64,000 nucleotides of DNA, from the NCBI RefSeq assembly GCF_963662255.1, contig NC_085049.1:20430142-20494141 (forward strand), read 5' to 3'. A program made the translations under genes and the position numbers. The notes beneath the pieces are model-generated. The model was given only the letters and a program-made list of their open reading frames with translations. It was not told the DNA's origin and did not search any database. Origin of the DNA: Cinclus cinclus. Its lineage: Eukaryota > Chordata > Aves > Passeriformes > Cinclidae. This document shows positions 60,475-64,000 of this stretch, piece after piece (the first letter of the stretch is position 1; each line of letters begins with the position of its first letter).

Positions 60475-61332
60475 CTTGGTAGGTTTGCAGATGGCACCAA
60501 GCTGGCAGGAGTGGCTGATGCACCAGAGTCTCTTGCTGCCTTCCAGAGGGACCTCGGCAGGCTGCAGAAATGGGCCAACAGGAACCTCAGGAAGTTCAAC
60601 AAAAAATGGGAAGTTCTGCCCCTGGGGCAAAAAGCAGCTGGGGGGGAGAAGGACACCTTCTAGACAAGGATCCCCTGTGTGTCCCTGTGAGCACCAGGCT
60701 GAACATGTGCCTGCAGAGTGCACTTCATGCAAAGAAGGCCAAAGGAGGAACTTCCCGGACTGCATTAGACAGAATATAGGCAGCAGGGAGAGGGAGGTGA
60801 TCCTTGATCCTGCCCCTTGCTCAGTGCTGGCCAGTCCACACCTGGAGAGCTGTGTCCAGCCCAGGCTCCTCAGTACAAGAGAGACATGAACAAAATGGAC
60901 AGAGTTCAACGAAGGGCCACAAGGCTGATGAAGGGACCAGAGCCCCTCACAGGTATGGAAAGGCTGAGAGCTGGGACTGTTCATCCTAGAAAAGAGATGG
61001 CTTGGGGGATCTCACCAATGTGTTTAAATCCCTGAAGGGAGAGTGAAAACATTATGGAAGCAAGCTCCTCTCAGCAGTGCCCAGTGCTCAGCAGAGCCTA
61101 GGGACACACACTGAAACACAAGAGGGTCCCTCTGAACATCAGGAATTGTTATTTTGCTGTGTGGGTGACTGAGCAGTGAGCACAGGTTGCCTAGACTCTC
61201 CATCCTTGGAGGCACTAAAAAATACAAATGGGTACAGTCCTGGGTAACCAGCTCCAGGTGACCTGTCTTAAGCAGAGGGACTGGATAAGATGATTTCCAG
61301 AGGTCCCTGCCACTTCAACCATTTTCTGAGTC
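60475..61332 (+). pseudogene. CR1 LINE, decayed 3' half of ORF2 and 3' end
   Basis: Across shifting frames the plus strand keeps pieces of the CR1 ORF2 C-terminus. These include FADGTKLAGVADAPESLAAF, FQRDLGRLQKWANRN, IGSREREVI, and the QYKRDMNKMDRVQRRATRLM segment that corresponds to the conserved region near the ORF2 end. It finishes with the usual 3' end around CCACTTCAACCATTTTCTGA. Frameshifts and stops make it non-functional. It is the longest CR1 copy in the window, at about 860 bp. Confidence 0.9.
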
Positions 61333-64000
61333 TAGGTTAGTGTTGAATATAAAGTTTAAAATATATACTTTTTCATTTCCAGCTGATAGTGGTTAATCAG
61401 TTCCATGGATCCCACAGCATTGATTCACTCGTCATGGACTGTCTCACTTCAACTTGGATAGGAAACAGGCTTAGAAGAAGCCATTCTGAGTTTGTATTCC
61501 AGGGAGAAGAAAGGGGTAAGCCTCTCTTGAAAGATTTAATCAAGTCTTTTGCTTACTTTCTACCACTGCAAAACTGAAGTCTACACTCATCACATAATGA
61601 TGTTGACCTAGAAAAAATACTAGTCCACATTCATTATGTGTTAAAATCAGAAGTGGGGAGTACCGTGAGTCTGACACTTAAACTTGGGTCCCAGCTGTAC
61701 TTAATCCAACTCTCCTGTTACCCCTGCTGTTTGCCTGGAGGAGCCCAAATGGACGTTTAATCTCTCCTTCACACAGTCTCATTAGTCGTGTTTCTAAGTT
61801 CATGGAAGTATCAAGGAACAGCTAACATCTTGTTTTTAATGTATGTTGTAAACTTACCTATGGCAGTGCGTATAGAATGCATTATTAAGCAAGTAAATAA
61901 TTATTTGGTCACCAAATTAAAGGACATTATTAAGGAAATCAGATGCAAAACTCCCTTGCTGCCCAAGTCCTCCTCTAGCCTTTTCTCAGTTACATTTAGC
62001 TCAGATTACTTAATCAAGGAATGACTCTTGAGATGGAATGTGTTTCTCAAGCGTGTAAATATATTATTTCACTGTGATGAAATACAAATTCATCATTCAG
62101 GACACAATGTACATATCCTAAGCATTGCCCAGGGATTAACAGGATTTATGAGCCGATAGAGCTCTGACTGGATGCTGCCTTTAATATGCCTTCAAGTCCA
62201 AGCAGTGATAAGCTGCAAGTGTTTAAACTGGGGAAAGCTCTTGTTGTGTTGCCTAATTAAACCTCTTCTGGGGTCACCTTTATTACTCTTGATGATACCT
62301 TACAGACAATTTGAACTTCAAATTGGTGAGTTCTGTCTAGATTTTGGTAATTGCTAGATGTAAGCTTTGTGGTTCATATTGGAGAAAGTGTTTCATAGTC
62401 TTGTTGGTAGGATGGTCACAGTATCATCAGCAAAATCCAAATCATGCTTGCTGTTGTTAAGCTATCTGGTGCTATATAAGCCAAATGATAAATACTTTCT
62501 CATATAATTCTCATTATACCTTCTCATAATGAAGTAGGCAGTGACATAAAAGTGAAACAAGACTTTTTCATTTGACACTCAGCTCTGTTAAACTGTTCGT
62601 TGAAGCTATGTTTACTTAAAGTACAAAACTATGCCTTGCTAGAAGAGTTTTCATGTCTATTATTTTTCTTGAATTTCAAACTTACATTGATACCAAAACC
62701 TGCCAAAAGCTTTCTTTAAATATGTGAAGTTTGGTGGCTTTTGCTAGTCAATTATCTCTGATGACTATTCTTAGGGTAAAAATCTGGTGGGGCCTTGGTT
62801 TTCTGGAAAAAAAAAACTTGATCTTTCTTTATTTTTGCCTTAGTTCATTAATTCTTTTCAAGTCAGTTCTGTCTTTGGAGAAGACTGAGGGGATCTCAAA
62901 GCCTTCATAGCCTGTGCATATGCTTAGGTCATCCTTAGCATTTTGAAGGAAGTGCTGATTTCAGGTTGATGAGAAAGCAGCCCTGTCTCATAGGGTTTTC
63001 AAGAGTTTGCTGATTTTACTGATAACATCACCAATTGCAGCTTTTTTTTTTGAGCTTTTTATTCTTGACTGAGACTACAGTGGTTTTGATTTGTATAAAT
63101 ATTTTTCACATTTCTGCTTGTGATGTGAAATGATTCAGGCTTTGCCTGCTGACTGACAGCATTGCTGGTTTTCCATGCTGCTTGCTAGTGTTCCATCTCT
63201 TAAGCATGACCTGTTCATAGGCTTTTTTTTTCTAATTCTTTTTTTTCTGTTTATTTGTAACAGGTCATCCAGTTGATATAAACTTGTCACTCAGAATTTT
63301 GCTTTTCTTAATTAAGTGATTTACATTGTGGCTTTCAGAAGCTTTTCAGCTTCTGTGATAGTGTTGACTCACATACTTGCCTGGTTCTCCCAGCTTTTCC
63401 CCCAATATACGTTATACAGGGGGTTTTCTGATTCTTCTCCCAGAAAATATTTTTGAGACTTGGGTGTTAAGTTCAGCTTACACCTCTTTTTCCGCATAAC
63501 TTTCTCTGTCTTCACTCATCAAACTTCAGATCTGTTTTTCCAGAAAAAGATTCCAATTGTTAAGGCTTCCTCAGTATGAGCACAACAAAGGTTCCAAAAT
63601 TATCAATTAACTGGACTGATCTAACCATCTCCAAAGTTATTCTTTGGTACAACCTTATACTCCTTTTGTTATGCTTCTTTGTTAACTTTTTTGCCCTCTG
63701 CAAAATGTTTGAGCTTTGAGGATTTATGTTCTTTTTCTAAAAAATTTAATCTCAAAATTACCATACATGAATGAGTTCTGCTTTCCCATCCATCCTTGTA
63801 TATGCTTAAACATTCCTGGAGATCTTCTGTAGTGAAACTTCAGTGAAGTTCTCTGGATTAATTACAGCTGACTGTTTTCAGGGGGCTGACTTGAATAGGA
63901 AGCAATTGGCTGTTCACCTTCCCAGCTGCTTGTGTAGTTCCCAGAAATGACAAACACATAGGGACAGGACAGCATCATGGAGAGAGGGAACACCTCTCCA
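61333..64000. other. Intergenic sequence to the right edge, no gene recognised
   Basis: AT-rich, T-run-rich DNA with no recognisable repeat family. Small plus-strand ORFs at 61,389-62,357 show no family features. No exon of the next gene is evident. Confidence 0.65.

Noticed and set aside
60469..60984. 171-codon minus-strand ORF
   Set aside because: It is antisense to the CR1 ORF2 remnant. The meaningful frame fragments are on the plus strand.

Overview
The window is vertebrate nuclear DNA, almost certainly from a bird and probably a songbird. It is mostly intron and intergenic sequence, with GT-AG introns, one CpG island, and many decayed CR1 LINE fragments. These include the typical 3'-end signature around a 'CACAGAAT...GGTTGGAA' core. 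There are also several stretches that look like avian endogenous-retrovirus LTRs. The songbird assignment is an inference from the repeat types and was not tested.

Left and centre (1-40,578, minus strand): one protein-coding gene can be supported, the avian orthologue of KIAA0930 (human C22orf9), a conserved protein of unknown function. Six coding exons are visible. Exon 1 is at 40,455-40,578, exon 2 at 18,343-18,491, exon 3 at 6,085-6,189, exon 4 at 4,817-4,894, exon 5 at 447-548, and the first 27 bases of exon 6 are at 1-27. The splice junctions agree in phase, and the six pieces join into one continuous reading frame of 195 codons counted from the first Met. The gene continues beyond the left edge. 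Intron 1 is about 22 kb and intron 2 about 12 kb; both carry scattered repeats.

Promoter (about 40,120-41,055): exon 1 lies in a CpG island with GC boxes and an ETS-like site and no clear TATA box. The likely 5' leader contains a short CGG/GCC run and an out-of-frame upstream ORF that covers both candidate start codons. A roughly 20-bp minisatellite sits at the outer edge of the island, and its CpGs decay with distance from the promoter.

Right (41,056-64,000): about 23 kb upstream of the gene with no recognisable coding exon. It holds CR1 fragments in both orientations, including a decayed piece of the ORF2 3' half at about 60,475-61,332, two weak LTR-like stretches, and a compound (TTCC)n/(GTTT)n/G-run microsatellite.

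I found no bacterial-type operon, CRISPR array, tRNA, rRNA or obvious new multi-gene system. The points most worth a second look are the 5' leader and start-codon arrangement of the KIAA0930 orthologue, a Cys/His cluster in its exon 4, and promoter-like motifs inside intronic LTR-type repeats.
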